From Paragyromitra xinjiangensis (lineage: Eukaryota; Ascomycota; Pezizomycetes; Pezizales; Discinaceae): a DNA stretch of 64,000 nt. Below, piece by piece: positions 1-12,477 of this stretch. The translations under genes and the position numbers were made by a program. The notes below the pieces were generated by a model. The model saw only the letters and a program-made list of their open reading frames with translations. It had not been told where the DNA came from and made no database searches. The stretch is taken from contig JBCAMK010000008.1 of assembly GCA_038503065.1 (NCBI GenBank), positions 1,612,001 to 1,676,000 on the forward strand, written 5' to 3'. The first letter of the stretch is position 1, and each line of letters opens with the position of its first letter.

Positions 1-2
1 GA

Positions 3-1028
3 TCATCGGCGTCATCAAAAGAGGGTAGTCCGGCTACTAGCCCTGTTGATGGAACTGGTGTTAGTGCAATATTGGGAAACTTGTCTACGAGGGAGCGATT
101 TGGAGAGAAGATGAAGGCGGCCGAAGGTCGGCAAACGAAACGAGAGAGTGATAGCGAAACTAAGGCGAAGGCCCAACACGTAAATGTTCACCCCGCGGGT
201 GTTGAGCCAGCGACGATTGAAGCGAGTGAGGTTGTGAGCTTAGATGTAGCAGTAAGGCAGATGAAACTGTTGGAAGAGCAGTTGAAGAAAAGGAGACCTC
301 TTAGCCCGCCAGATTCCAGAGATGGGGAAAAACCTGCCCCTGTTGGAAGCGGTGAGAGTGATAAAGGTTACCACGCAGGCTCGGAATATAGCCTCACAAA
401 TACAACCGCAAGCACCCCATTGAACTCCCGACAGAATTCGGCGCAAAATTCAGGCACTTCTTCTCCTGCTGGCAGCATAAATCAAAAATCCCAGCTTCAT
501 TTCGCACCCCGCCCGCCACTGGCAAAACAAAAGACTGCTGAGTCTATGGGCAAGGGTAAATCCCGCTCCCCACTGCGAAATGAAATCGACTCCGATAGTG
601 TCTCTTCAGGCTCCGAAGATAAGAAACGAGAACGCTCAAAGAGTTCGTCAAGACACTCTGCAAACTCAGCCCAACCACCACCGTCAGAGTATTTGGGCAG
701 ACCAAAAAGTTCCGGTACAGGGTTGGAGACGCTAGAGTCGGGATCAAGGCCGCCAACACCACCAAAGCCAATTGCGAAGCTGTTTGTTATCTGCTGCAGG
801 TGCAAGTACTGGCATGACTTACCGAGTGTTATGTACCGCGGGATGGTGGAGAACGGTGGCGCAACGAGGTGTCCGTACTGTTTGCACGGGATGGAGACTT
901 CGTGTTGTTCTGGGTATGTTTTTTCTCCACTTCCCCTAATAGTTAAAGCTAAAAGCTAACCATGAGGTTTTAGTTATACATGCGTGGTCTACATGCACCA
1001 GAAACACCATGGACCGCCACTGGCTTAG
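3..1028 (+). CDS. 3' part of a fungal protein with a Cys-rich C-terminal module (5' end outside window)
   Basis: The frame is already open at the left edge, so the gene starts upstream. Visible exons are 3..913 and 974..1028, separated by a 60-nt intron (GTATGT..TTTTAG). The splice joins a Ser-Gly codon to a tail ending in GPPLA before TAG. The visible 321 residues are mostly low complexity, rich in Ser, Pro, Lys and Glu, as in a disordered region. The last ~65 residues are ordered-looking: a CCRCKYWHDLP segment, then CPYC, then a CC pair and a VVYMHQKHH stretch. This Cys pattern suggests a small zinc-binding fold. I recognise it as a recurrent C-terminal module of fungal proteins but cannot name a function. 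An in-frame TTG at 72 is not a real start. Confidence 0.75.
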
Positions 1029-1927
1029 TTTAGCTGCAGCCTTTCAACGAATTTATGATTGGAGTTTTTTGAGGCGCGTGGTGGGGATATTTTAATCAGC
1101 TTTGCTTTTCTCTTCTTTCTCTTCATTAATACCTTCTTTTGGCATTCCATTTTTTGTTGCAGTGGGCGAGTTGCATACATAGCATTTGGAGTATAAGTAC
1201 ATATACATTATGGCGAGAGCGGTGGAGGCATTGGAGATGCAACCATCATTTTGACTAATTTTCTTGTTTGTACGTTTTTGTAACTTGGTTGTACTTTTTT
1301 GAGGGAGGAGGGCAGATGAAATAATGGAAGTGTTTGAGTGCTGGTGATAGAAAAGTGGAAGCAATGAAGTGATGAAGGGGTATGAGGGGCAATTTAGGTA
1401 TCTTGATAATTGATATTCTGGTTTCTTGGTTTCTTGGTTTCTTGGTATGAGTTTTATGGTTTTGAGCGTTTGGTCGTCCGAAGTTAGTTCGTGAGAATAG
1501 GAAGCATAAAGCTAGGGACTATGTACTAATTCGATGCCTTAACCGCTCTCACAAGTAAAGAGAGCTACTAAGGGAGTTCGATAGTCAAAGAGCCAGGCAC
1601 GTGATAATAGCGAGTGACCATTTATGATCCTGTGTCACAGGGTGGAAGAATGGTTATTAGGTGAGCAGCAGACCAATAGAAGTACCGGTGCTGCACTAGG
1701 GGGTATACATAATTACATTTCAGGGATGATTGGGGTAAGAAGCCAATAGTTGATGGAACATCAACCAAAGTCGTATGGGCGTCCACAAATATAGCCTTTT
1801 TACATACCCAGATCTCATTACCGTTTATTATTCTATTACCATATGAAGCCCTCATACCCAAACCCCAAACCCCATAAAGATGCCCTTTTAATTGAACACG
1901 ATAACCAGGTGTTCATGTGAACTAATA
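1029..1927. other. Intergenic, convergent 3' ends
   Basis: This stretch lies between the stop of the Cys-rich protein gene and the stop of sld2, so it should hold both 3' UTRs. The only structure I see is a short tandem repeat of an 8-bp unit (GGTTTCTT) at 1420-1445. No ORF here looks coding. Confidence 0.6.
1420..1445 (+). repeat. Short tandem repeat, 8-bp unit, about three copies
   Basis: Three consecutive copies of GGTTTCTT are visible followed by a partial copy. It is noncoding and probably slippage-generated. Confidence 0.85.
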
Positions 1928-3512
1928 TCATCTCCTCTTCCTCGAAAACCTCCCCCCACCATTCCCCGCCTTCGCTCCTTTACTCCCCCTGATATTCAAC
2001 CTCTTATAATTTGCATGTGCCTTCTCACTGATCTTCCTCGCAGCCTTCTTAACTACCTCTTTACCCTTCTCCACAACTGATTTGCCAGCATCTTGACTAG
2101 CTGTAGTCTTAGCTCTCTTCGCTCTCGCCACCTCCCTCGGATCTTCAAGCTCGGGCTCAGGTGCGTCAAGGTCTGACAGATCTTCGTCGTCGTAGCCAGC
2201 AGTCGGGAGTTCTGCTTCTTCGGGATTAGGAGGGGGAGGGGTAGCACTGGGGTCCTCGGTGTGGGAGACTTTGCCGACAGGACGCACTGCAAGGTGTTAG
2301 CAAGAGTTATATGTAAAGATAAGGTAAGGGGCATACTGATAACTCTACGGTGCTGTCTCTTGAGCCCCTTCTTCTTCCACCTCGGTGCCGCTTCCTCGGT
2401 GCCAGATGGCGGCTCCTCTTCCCTTGTATCATCCGCCCACGCGCCCGGCGGGGGAGGTGGGAGGCCAGTATCGGGGTTATTATCTATCGACACTCGCTCC
2501 TTCTTCACTTGACTCGGCACACTTGATCCGGTTGGAGGCCCACCCATCATTTCCTCCTCCATCTCCCTCATGGCCTCTTCATCATCATTATGCGCATCAT
2601 CCTCCATCTTCCTCAGCTCAGCTACCATACTACTCAATCCACGAACCAGAGGACGAATCGGTAACGGAACAGGTGGGCTCTCCAGGAACGCAGCAGGAGC
2701 AAACTGGTTATTCCTGCGCAGGAAAGACGGGGTCGAGAACATGTCCTTTTGGGGTTGTTTAGTCGGTGAGTCGCCATCACTACCATTTGAGAGTTCATGC
2801 GCTTTCCGTTTTCGGGGAGTCGTGAATAAGTCGCCTGCTGGGGAGGCAGATACTCGTCCTTCTGTACGTTTATTGCCTGTTCCTGGAGTACCCTTCAAGA
2901 CACGTTGGTGGGTAGGTGTGGTTTCGACGTCGACGAAGGACTCAAAGATGCCGAGTACTTTGCCCATTTTTTGGGGCGTCGGTCCTACAGTGTCGCGGGG
3001 ACGATTGCCGAAGAGACGGCGGCCACGGGTGGAAAGTGGGGAGTCGTACATGTCGTTGTGGTGTGGCTTGGAAGGGGTTTTGAAGATGTCATTGTTGTTT
3101 GGGCGGCGCTGGCCCTTGCTACTATTGCTACTGTCGGGGCGGGATTTAGGAATGGCGAACGGGTCTTCGTGTGTGTGGGTTGAAAGCTTGGGGGGCGGTT
3201 GGGGCTGGGAGGGCTTGTTGGATGGTTGGGTGGAGGATGAAGGGGCGCGGAGTTTGGAGTATTCTTTGTATTTTGCAGCTGCGTTTAAACTCCAGTTAGT
3301 AACGTTCCAAGAGAAAACTCCAATTCGTTTCTCAAGATGATGTTTCTAGAAAACAAAAGAGGGGTAACCTCACCAATTTTCGCGTCCTTCTTTACTTCCT
3401 CGCGCGTAGGTTTGCGGCCGCCGTGAGCGTCCGCGAATGCGCGTTCCCATTCCTTCAGTTCCTGTCGAAGTTTCAGCGCTTGGGATGACTGTGGTTCTGA
3501 AGACGACGGCAT
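1928..3512 (-). CDS. sld2: DNA replication regulator Sld2
   Basis: Sld2 is a CDK target that, once phosphorylated, binds Dpb11/TopBP1 and helps assemble the CMG helicase at origins in the nucleus. Exons on the minus strand are 3512..3374, 3278..2337 and 2286..1928, giving 479 aa. Intron 1 (95 nt) has a perfect TACTAAC branch site; intron 2 is 50 nt. The N-terminus holds the family block ELKEWERAFADAHGGRKPT followed, across intron 1, by AAKYKEYSKLR. Next comes a linker with many SP/TP sites. One is in GPTPQKMGKVLGIFE, which matches the key CDK-phosphorylated segment of yeast Sld2. The C-terminus is basic (HANYKRLNIR, then a GRFSRKRR end), as in fungal Sld2. I chose the ATG at 3512 because it sits just before the conserved block; an in-frame ATG 28 codons upstream (3596) would add low-quality sequence. 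Confidence 0.93.
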
Positions 3513-6337
3513 TGGTGAGGTAAGTCCTGGTGAATGAAGAATTAAGGGTCCGTGGAGGGGAGGGGGGAATCGGGAATCGGAAAGTTGCGCAGACAAAGGA
3601 TGTGGGAAAGACGCGAGTGGTTGCCAAGTCTAATATCAATTTACGCGTCGTTGGCACATTGACCCAAGCGTCAATGATAAAGACGTCCAATGACACTTCA
3701 CAGAAAAAGCCTGCTCCTGTTCAATTGTTGGTTCAAATCCATGAATAACAGCCGTCGCTAGAATCTACAGGGTGTCGTGATGCGAATTATCTAGCAACAA
3801 ACAGATACTTATGTATGTTAGTGGGTCTACAAGCTACTGTGAATTCACTTACGACCCCTAACCTACACGCAGTGTTCCCGCTTGGGAAGGGAAGAAAGAA
3901 AAAAAGAAAAAAAACCAGCGCAACAGAACCAACACATTTACCTATGTGTCTACCTTGTTACTATATCTAACTGAGCACCAAATTAAAATCGAAATCAAGC
4001 CGATCGTGTATCACAGGTTTATTCTATTGGCTCTACACCTTGCATGATTTGCCCTCTTACTACCGCGGCCCTATGCCTATCCCTAAATTATGCCTCTAGT
4101 ATCTAATAACTTCTCCATAATCCTCCAGAGTTCGTTACCCCACCAGCCAAATCCCATGAATATGTTGTCCCATTCGCTCTGCCCACATGAACCTCCCAAC
4201 CCGTCTACAAGCAATCATTATTTCTAGGGAAATATATATTAAAGATCTTAGCTAGGTATAAAAGCCTCCAATAATATAAGTGGCTCTGAATGTAACTAAT
4301 CTCCCCGGGCTATCCATAGCTTGTAGGGGTGGTTCTGCTCCACAGATATTCTAGCCTTGGCTGCATCAGTGACCATAGTGGAAGACTTCCCGCAAGCGAT
4401 AGGACGAGTTCTATCGAGAAATAGACCTGTTTTTGATGCTCTATCATATAGAACGGGGTGTCTATCGAATAGAAAATTTCTATTCGCAGGAATAGAACTA
4501 TGGATAGAATTCCAACTGTGACCTGCCACAATCAGCTAGACTACCAAGATTTTTAAGTGGCCAAGGTTTATAGTTAGTGACTAGTGAAAAAAAATTTTTA
4601 CCACGATCCCTAATTTGTCCTAGAGGCAGAATAGAAATCTTATAGCTTATAGAAGCTTTCGCTCTAATACGGGAACTGGGTCTATTCATAAATGGGTACC
4701 TATCTTCATAGATCTCGTTCTATCGCTTACGGGAAGTCCTCCAGTAGTTGCTGTGTCTAGCGAGATTTAGCGATAGCAATAGTAACTTCATGTATCATCA
4801 AGCCGTCAGGAAAGAAAAAACAAAATCCGTCGAGCCCCTGTTCCTCTAAACATTAATTTTTAGAAATAACCGTTAATACGACAAACCCCATGTAGCACTA
4901 GGCTTTATTGTATTTCGGTTCGCGTCCTCGGGAGTAGGAATCATGCTATTCCGCGGAGCCTTTTTAGAAATAACTATACTTCGTGCATAGCGCTTTTTCC
5001 CCAAATCATAATTCTATTGATTTCTGGGTACAAGAATATTGCATGCAACAGTTATGGCGTGAACAGAACCCTTTGAAACCTAGCGCTACCGCGGGCGATT
5101 CTAAAGAGGCTGTGAATATATTATCAACCTTTGGATTCGATGAGGAAGCATAGAAGATGTTTTGAGCGTAACCGTATGTACATATATTTTCCCGCTTATA
5201 GTGCACGTGTTGGGTTTAAATGCTCCGATCTCCACTTTAGTGATCATGAATCCAACAAATTAGCGCCAATAGTCTGCTGTGAATATTTAATACTAGTCTA
5301 ATGATAATTAGAATAATACAACTTGAAGTGCAGAATAGCGAGCATACCTGCCTACACCATTCCACCAATTCCATTAACGAATCCATCCCAGTACTAGCTC
5401 CCAATCGAATCTTTGAACGCTAAATGGGTCATCTGCTTCCGGTCATGATGGTAGTGTATTGCACCCGCGAAGTATGCTGAATGCTATCCGCGACTGAATT
5501 CCGCCGACGTGACCTAGTTATCAATCTTGTTTCCTTCCTCCATCATTGGATAAAAACGAACCGCCATGAACAAAGCTTAGTAAAGTCAGTGACTCTATCA
5601 AAGCAAATATGGCACCAATCGCATCCTATATATGACTACGATATAGCCCCACCAGCATGAGATGCATAAACACTGTGTTGTGTATCTGCAGAGAAAATAA
5701 CAGATGGTTCAGTTTACTACTGAAGAAGTTCTAAAATGAGTTTTGAGGGAATGTTAACAATTATGGGAATGAGGGCTAGGCTCGTTTCTATCTCTTACTA
5801 CCTTCAGCACCCAGTAAGCTGCGTGTAGGGGTTGGACACGAGCCTAAACGAGGGCGGCAGCTCTATGATCTAGCTCCTCAAGCGCGATGCTTTACGAGCT
5901 TTTTTGATTGGGGGTCGAGCAGACTAATAGTTGAATAGGTAATGAATTTAGGTTGTATGAGACGGAAGGAGGAAAGGAAGGAGGGAATGGGTGTGATGGT
6001 AAATAAATGATGAGATAGATGGGATGATGAGGATGGATATGATGGGTGCTGAGCGTTGAAGTGTAGTAGCTGTCGTTATAGAGAATACGAGTGATTAGAT
6101 GTGCATACCTATATCTACACCACCAGTCCCACTAGTCGCACCACGTAATTCACACAGTTCTTGCACTACGATATCATACCCTCTTGTTACAACATCAACT
6201 AATCAAACAAACCCTAAGTCAGAGAATAAACAAAAAAGGAAGCAAAAAACTCCCGCGATAATAACCACAGAAAACATGTATCAGCACGAATCTATGCCTA
6301 TCGTATACGCCCCTCTCCCTCCTCGCTCTCGTAATAT
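3513..6337. other. 2.8-kb intergenic region with one foldback element
   Basis: This contains the sld2 promoter side (3513 to about 4000) and the 3' flank of the acyl-CoA dehydrogenase gene (about 6000-6337). The one clear structure is the foldback element at 4378-4744. The remaining ORFs are short, lack domain sense and have no paired splice signals that join them. Confidence 0.6.
4378..4744. mobile_element. Foldback (MITE-like) element with TA flanks, 367 bp
   Basis: The left end starts GTGGAAGACTTCCCGCAAGC at 4378. The reverse complement of the right end starts CTGGAGGACTTCCCGTAAGC. The arms match over roughly 35 nt with a few substitutions, and each end is flanked by TA (4376-4377 and 4745-4746). 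The interior is AT-rich and full of CTATCG/GATAG sub-motifs, with no ORF. Size, terminal inverted repeats and TA duplication suggest a nonautonomous Tc1/mariner-type element. Confidence 0.65.
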
Positions 6338-8206
6338 CTACAGCTTCATCCCTAATGCTTTATGCACCCTCATCGCTTGCCTAATGCTCAAGTCCAACAT
6401 AATTTCCTCGCTCCCTCCAGGGATCGCATATCCTCGTACATCTCTATACAACCTCTCAACCTTTGCACCCTGACCTCCCTTCGTATATCCGATACCACCG
6501 AAAATCTGCACCGCCTCTCTCGCGCAGAACTCGAATGTGACTGTCGCCTGCGCCTTAAGCCCGGCGATCGCTCCTCCAAGCTTTAACATGGCCTCAGTCT
6601 CACCCATCTGACTGCACTGGTACACAATATTCTCTAGCCAATTATGGGTCGCCTCGACCTGGCGCGCCATATTCGCGAGTTTCATTCGGATAACAGGGTG
6701 CTCGATGAGCTTCTTCCCGAATGTGCGTCGCTTATTGGCGTACTTCATCGCTTCCTCGTAGCAGACACGAGCAAATCGAGTGCATTGGATAATAATACCA
6801 AGGCGTTCGTGGTTGAAGTTGGTCATGATGACCTTGAATCCAGCGTTCTCCTTGCCGATCAGGTTTTCGACTGGGACTTTGACATCCTCGAAGGTGACAT
6901 ATGTGGTACCGGAGCCGTGGACACCCTGACAGTCCATTTCACGGGTTGTGACACCCTCGCTGCGCTCGATGAGAAGGACAGAGACACCACCCATTCCAGG
7001 CCCACCGGTACGGACGGCAACAGTAAAGTAGTCAGACCAGACACCGTTGGTAATCCATTTCTCTGGGGAGGTTTGTTAATACTGCAGGCTAGGTTGTGGG
7101 ATAAAAAAGTGGCTTACTTTCACCATTGACAATGTAGTGCTTGCCATCAGGGGTCTTCTTCGCCTCGCAGGTCAGATTAGCCACGTCAGATCCGGCGTCG
7201 GGCTCGGTGATACATAAACAAATTCGCTTCTCTCCAGTAATTATCCCAGGGACGATACGGTCCTTGAGCTCCTTCCTTCCAAACTTCATCACTGGCGGCA
7301 AGCCAATTCCATAACCACCGATCATGTTCCATACAAAACCTCCAGAGCCAGTACGTGAAATCTCATCTGTTACGACAAGTTCGTGGAACAAATCCCACTT
7401 CTCTGGTGGAACGGCGGCGACCTGGTATGGGGTGTATTCTACAGGGTAGTGGAGACCGAGCAAACTATATTCACATAATTAGAACACTGTCATAAAGCGC
7501 AAAATTTAGGAGGCAAGTACCCAGGCAAGTAGCCACGTGTGCCCATTTCTCGATAAATCTCTTCCGGTACAAACTTCGCCTTCTCCCAGTCATTCAAATG
7601 TGGCTCAATCTTTTCCTCAACCCATGACCTAACCTCCTGCCGCAAGGCAGCATGAGATTCATTGTAGTAAGGTGAGTGGTAACCCTGGTACCAAGCTGGA
7701 TCACCATATGGGATCATATCACCCCATGGTTCTAGCGCCTCCTTTACCGTCTCTTCTTTCGGCACAGGCGCAGCTGGGCCAGCTTGCAGGGGCACAACCT
7801 TCTGCTCTTCGACCTTCTTGGGCTCCTCGACCTTAGGCTCTTCTTTCTTGGGCTCTCCCTCCTTGGGCTCTGGGGGTGCAGCTTTGCCTTCCAGGGATCC
7901 AATTTGGAGCTGGGCTTTGTACTTCTTCAGAATACCTTCATTATGGTATTTCCAGAATTGAGCTGTGGCATCTTTCCCGCCAACTCTTTGCAGAATCTTC
8001 TTGCCGCCAGGGTGCTCGTCTGCGAACTGTAGACAGGCGCGTTAGTTCCTATTTCTTTGTCTCTTCTTACTCTCCACCGACACGACTGGGGTGAGGATTG
8101 GTGAACAAACCTTAGAAACATCATAGACATCACCATCGATGATAATCCACAATGAATCAGGCTTCTTATGTTCAGCTACTTCGGACGCCTTGAATGACTT
8201 TGACAT
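6338..8206 (-). CDS. Acyl-CoA dehydrogenase with N-terminal cytochrome b5 domain
   Basis: Four exons on the minus strand (8206..8111, 8026..7521, 7464..7118, 7062..6338) give 557 aa. Introns are 84, 56 and 55 nt, and all junctions keep phase. Residues 1-75 are a cytochrome b5 domain with HPGG at 37-40 and a second axial-ligand candidate, His60. A Lys/Glu/Pro-rich linker follows. The rest is a full acyl-CoA dehydrogenase: TEPDAGSD flavin/substrate signature, an EKKWITNG strand, a GSGTTYVTFEDVKVP segment, the KRRTFGK region, and the IFGGIGYTKGG and IPGGSEEI C-terminal motifs. Such fusions are known in fungi and are expected to oxidise acyl-CoA thioesters with FAD; the b5 domain may carry electrons. 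Substrate chain length cannot be told from sequence. Confidence 0.93.
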
Positions 8207-9095
8207 CTTTGCTAATGTTCCTCACGATAGTTCTAGAGACGGAGTACTAGGAAAGTAAGACGGAGGAAGAGAAAAAGAGGAAGAGAACAGGTTTGAATAA
8301 AGAGAAATCGGACGACCAGGGGAAGAACATGTGAAAGGTGGATAGTGCATGCACACGGAAACCCCGGCTCCAGTCGGAGTCAGGTGGTGGCGTTATGTCA
8401 TCACTAGAGGAACCACCGTTTGGCTGCTTTGGCTTCAATTTTGTTTCACATGCTTGCCCAATAAGCCCCACGGTCCTGCAAATAGGACCTCCGTCATTGG
8501 TTGTCTTGGTTGGATGAACGTGGAAGAATCACGCTATCAGGACCCTCGGTACCTCGGTAGTAACCATGGGGGAGGCTATCACAAGGTCAAACCATTATAG
8601 ATATTCCGAAGATTAGATTCTCTACGAAGAAGCTGTCGTGCAAGATAGCAGTCTCCTGACGAATCTCACGTTCCGTTCCAAGGTAACACGCTGCATATGC
8701 TCGTCGAGGTGTCCGGGAATTTATGTACCCTGCACCTGACAGTGTGTGCTGCTTCCCCAATCTACCTTGGCGGGGCTCTAGCTCCGTGTAAGGTTGCCGA
8801 TTCCCCTACACCGAGAGCCGACGAAAGCCGACATCAAGCTCGGCCATATTCGTACTCAATTTACATAAACATCCCGGAACTAGCTTAGAACAGCTCCAGC
8901 TTCATGGAAGACCATTTATGTGTATTAACTGTCTCAAGGCCTTCCAGATCCCCATATCCTTATCCTCGAAGTTGCTAAACACTACCGAGCAAGCTAAACA
9001 TGACCCCTTACGCTACTACCAAAAAAACGAAGAAAGCAGAAATTATTTGGTAGAAGAAATTTACAAGAGCGCAAAGGGCACAGACCAATAAAACT
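8207..9095. other. Intergenic region upstream of the acyl-CoA dehydrogenase gene
   Basis: This lies between the dehydrogenase start and the membrane-protein stop, both genes being on the minus strand. It should contain the dehydrogenase promoter and 5' UTR. I see no repeat, RNA gene or convincing ORF; the short ORFs on both strands overlap each other and show no family resemblance. Confidence 0.5.
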
Positions 9096-10347
9096 TTAGA
9101 CACCGAGGGAAAAGGCACTCCCAAGCTCCTTCTTTGGCGCTCCAGCCATAACCCAGATCATCTCTACGCCAACAATGGTCACGACCACACCCGCCAAAGC
9201 TAGCGTAATCAATACTGTTTTAATCACAAGCTTATAAATCCTTTTCCATCCAGCACATCCAACGCTCCTCAATGCCTCTTTGAACGAAACCGCCGACATG
9301 CCATCCTGCTTTCCAAAGCTTCTATCGAAGGACACGATCGCCTCCTGGGTATCTGGGAGGAGCGAAGCTTGTACACGGATCAAGGCAACCATAGCAGGGA
9401 AGGCGACAAACACGCTCACAAATAGTCCAAGAATGAAGATGACGGACCTGGCAGCAGGGTGAACGTTGAGTTTGACAGCGTAGGCACAGAGTTCAGCAGG
9501 AATAATATTGAGGAGTGCGAAGTGAGCCATTGCGGGGAGGGAACGGCGGGCAGTGGCCCAAGGGGTGTTGTAGAGGCGCGAGACCCAGGTTTCAGGCTGT
9601 GGCTTAGAGATAATAATGCTATTCCCGTTAGCATAAACAACCCCACCATAGTTCACTCCTGAGGAACTCACTGGGTACAAGTCATAGCGAATCCTGCCAA
9701 TGACATAAAACTCAAAAACCCAGCCACAGGTCTCGCAATCGCTTGCGGCAAGAAACCCCCCAATATACCAGTGAAGACAACCCTCGTCACCGCAAAAGAA
9801 AGGGCGAAAGCCAGGTTCGCATTCCATCCTCTCCACAATGCAAACGCACCAGCCTGGAGACGGAGATGCTTGATTGTCCCACGGATTGAGCTAGTGATAT
9901 ATGTCTTCGGCGTATCCATTCCTAATACAGCCGCCGGCTTACGATTCCTTCCATCAAGATCCTCAGAGCCAATCGGGAGAGAGATAGCTGGGGGCGACTC
10001 GACAATCGCAAGGGTAAGGACAACCTTAAACGTATATTGGATCTACCCCCAAGTAGTCAGGACATAACCCCGCCATCACGACATCCTAGACCAAAACTCA
10101 CCAAAGCAACTCCTAGGAACCCAATCAAGCCCGTCAAGAGCGCGACTGCAAACCTGCTGTTCGGAGCACCTTCTGGCTCCAAGGGCAATCCGCTGTAGAT
10201 CGTCACAGGCTCATCCCCAATCGCACGGCGGAAGAGTCCATTGGCACTCCCGACGGTGGGCTCATTCAGGTAATCACCGACAAAGGCAGCAACAGAGCCC
10301 TTAAGGCCATGAAACCCGGATGCGAACTCATACGCGAGCAAACTCAT
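9096..10347 (-). CDS. Fungal multi-pass membrane protein of unknown function
   Basis: Three exons (10347..10102, 10042..9672, 9618..9096) give 379 aa. Introns are 59 and 53 nt; the second has a TGCTAAC branch site and must use the AATAG acceptor at 9620 to keep frame. The start MSLLAYEFASGF at 10347 was preferred over an in-frame ATG 18 codons upstream (10401). Hydrophobic stretches are visible near residues 70-95, 150-190, 225-265 and 340-365, so five to six membrane spans are likely. The segment GTIKHLRLQAGAFALWRGW recalls the matrix-loop style of mitochondrial carriers, but the canonical carrier signature is absent. I recognise it as a conserved ascomycete type without an assigned role. 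Confidence 0.8.
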
Positions 10348-10863
10348 ATTGTAATAACAATGATCAAAGTTATGTGGAGAAGAAAAAGCAACAGCAGACA
10401 AATTACAAAATGATCAGATAAAGGGCAGAAAATAAGTAACAAACGTCGGATGGCAGAAGAAAGGAGCGAGACACAGAACGTTTTATATTTGTAGCTACTT
10501 TACACGGTCCTGTCCTCCCAAACGCGCCTCCCTACTCTAGGATGTGATACCGCTCTATACGAAACTAAGTTAGACCCCACGACAGGATTGACTCATGGAT
10601 CCTGGTTGATTCACTTGGCGCTCGTGGCCCATGGGTTGTCCGTATAACCGGTGAGGCGAGCTTGGCTCTCGTCTAACCAGGCTTACTTTAGTGGGCTGTG
10701 CTAGAACTTAAACTAGTGTTTGGCGTTAAGGTTTATTGATACCTCGCGAATCAACCATTAAGGTCTAGGTTTTACATTCCATAGTTCCCAAAACCGTGGA
10801 TACGAGCCCTATCCTTTGGTTATCAAGTGAGAAATGGGTCAACAATCGTGTCGTGGCGTCGTA

Positions 10864-10979
10864 TAGTTTCGAGTAATCCCCCCCTGAGGCACCTATAGCT
10901 ATAAACGGGGCTGACTGCCCTTTTCACCAATTAAAATTCCATATTCCTCCTGATTCCCCAGGGGGATCGCCCGAAACTA
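10864..10979. mobile_element. Foldback (MITE-like) element, 116 bp, TA flanked
   Basis: The left end reads TAGTTTCGAGTAATCCCC and the reverse complement of the right end reads TAGTTTCGGGCGATCCCC. The arms match over about 22 nt. TA flanks are at 10862-10863 and 10980-10981. There is no coding capacity. The right-hand TA is also the left TA of the next element. Confidence 0.6.
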
Positions 10980-10981
10980 TA

Positions 10982-11095
10982 CAAGCGTATGGGGAGTGAA
11001 GTTGGAACGGCAAGGGTGCTGAAAAATCGTTTTTTGTAGCTTAATCTTTGTGGCTGAACATCCTGGCCGTTCCAACTTCACCCCCCGTACGCTTG
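10982..11095. mobile_element. Foldback (MITE-like) element, 114 bp, TA flanked
   Basis: The left end CAAGCGTATGGGGAGTGAAG and the reverse complement of the right end CAAGCGTACGGGGGGTGAAG continue matching through GTTGGAACGG, about 33 nt with few mismatches. TA flanks are at 10980-10981 and 11096-11097. Its terminal sequence differs from the adjoining element at 10864, so these are two families side by side. Confidence 0.65.
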
Positions 11096-12477
11096 TACGG
11101 TAGTCAAAGCAATAAGCGAAAGAGATAACCTTGCTCATTAAAACTGTCCATTTTGGGGTGTAATTATCTAAATCTGATGGGGGGAGTGGTATGCGACCTT
11201 GGCGATTTTACACTCACAGGTGGCTCTATCATCACCAAACAGTGAAAATCACAAGTCACTGAAAGAAAGAAAAAGGGCATGATCTCGGTGGTATCTAGGC
11301 AAGCCTAAAATACGCTCCTTCACATAGACGTTGATCCCATCGGGACGTTCATCAACTTTGTCCAACACCTCTGCCCCCCTTCGATTCTCCTTCAGGTTGA
11401 GGGCTGCATTTGTGTTGTAAATAGGTTTGAGGAGTTTCATCTCATAGGCGGGCTGGGTACGATATAGGACCGCCAGCGGGATTGGCTTGAGTTTTTCGTT
11501 CCTGGGCTCATTGGCGAGGCACACATGTCTCTTCTGGGGCTAAGGAGAGAACGACGCCTTGAATTCCCCGGGGATTCCCGGGTCGATTTCGTATAGTATC
11601 GATAAGGTAGGGGATTAGTCCGCAGCCAAGCCTGCATGCAGGTACTCCCGCCGAGCCGCAACACGCAAACTCATCCCAACATCTGCGCAATGTAACCCCA
11701 CACGCAGCTCACCACCAAGTTCCGGTTTCTTCATATGAACACTCCAGGGCCCATTATTGAGGGCCAGCTAATGACAGAAGAGGGTACGGATTAATTGTAC
11801 GGATTAATTCCGCTCGCTAACAGCCGACATGTAAAATTAATAGACATAATAGTTAATTTGACTATTCGGCGGCCAAAGCCGCCTTTAAATTCTGGGGCGT
11901 TTTCCATCATTACATGCGTGTGCGTGTGCGTATATTATGCGGGCTTGGGAAAAGCTAGTTCTCATCTCCTAATACTTGCTACGGTACGCAGCAAGCTCGC
12001 ACTAGAAGCTAGGCACGAGACCAGGCTTGGGACCCCAAAGGATTGCCTAGCTATTAACACTATAACAAATCAAGAGCGGGTAGAAGTATTTGTAATATAT
12101 AGTAGAAAACCTTCCAATTATATAGCATTTTGTAGTCATCAAATACTTATCTTTGCTTTTCGTCCTTGGCAAGGTTGGCCTTGCTAGTAGCCGCCATAGC
12201 CTAAGGGCTGGATGCGTGTATGAATTATCTATCTATCTGTCTATCTGGCCTTGTTGGTATGGCAGATCTTTCTATCCAAAAAGATAGATTTAATTGGCGG
12301 ACTCCAGGGAGATAGGCCAAGATATGGTGGGTGAATCGATAAAGGTGTACCGTACTTTTGCTCCATAATAACAACTAACACAAGCTAGTTTCTAAAAAAT
12401 TTGCTTTGGTGAAATAATTATAAGATGATAAATAAGATACTACCAAAGAGCTTTTCTTAATTAAGTGTTTTGTGGTG

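Larger units (their letters stand above)
10348..12477. other. Intergenic region with two foldback elements
   Basis: Contains the promoter side of the membrane-protein gene, two abutting foldback elements (10864-11095) and a short TCTA-type microsatellite near 12228-12248. ORFs at 11249-11690 on the minus strand overlap one another in different frames and give no recognisable protein. Confidence 0.55.

Noticed and set aside
3724..3745. tRNA-like T-loop (GGTTCAAATCC)
   Set aside because: The flanking five-base stems do not pair and no D-arm or anticodon arm could be found.
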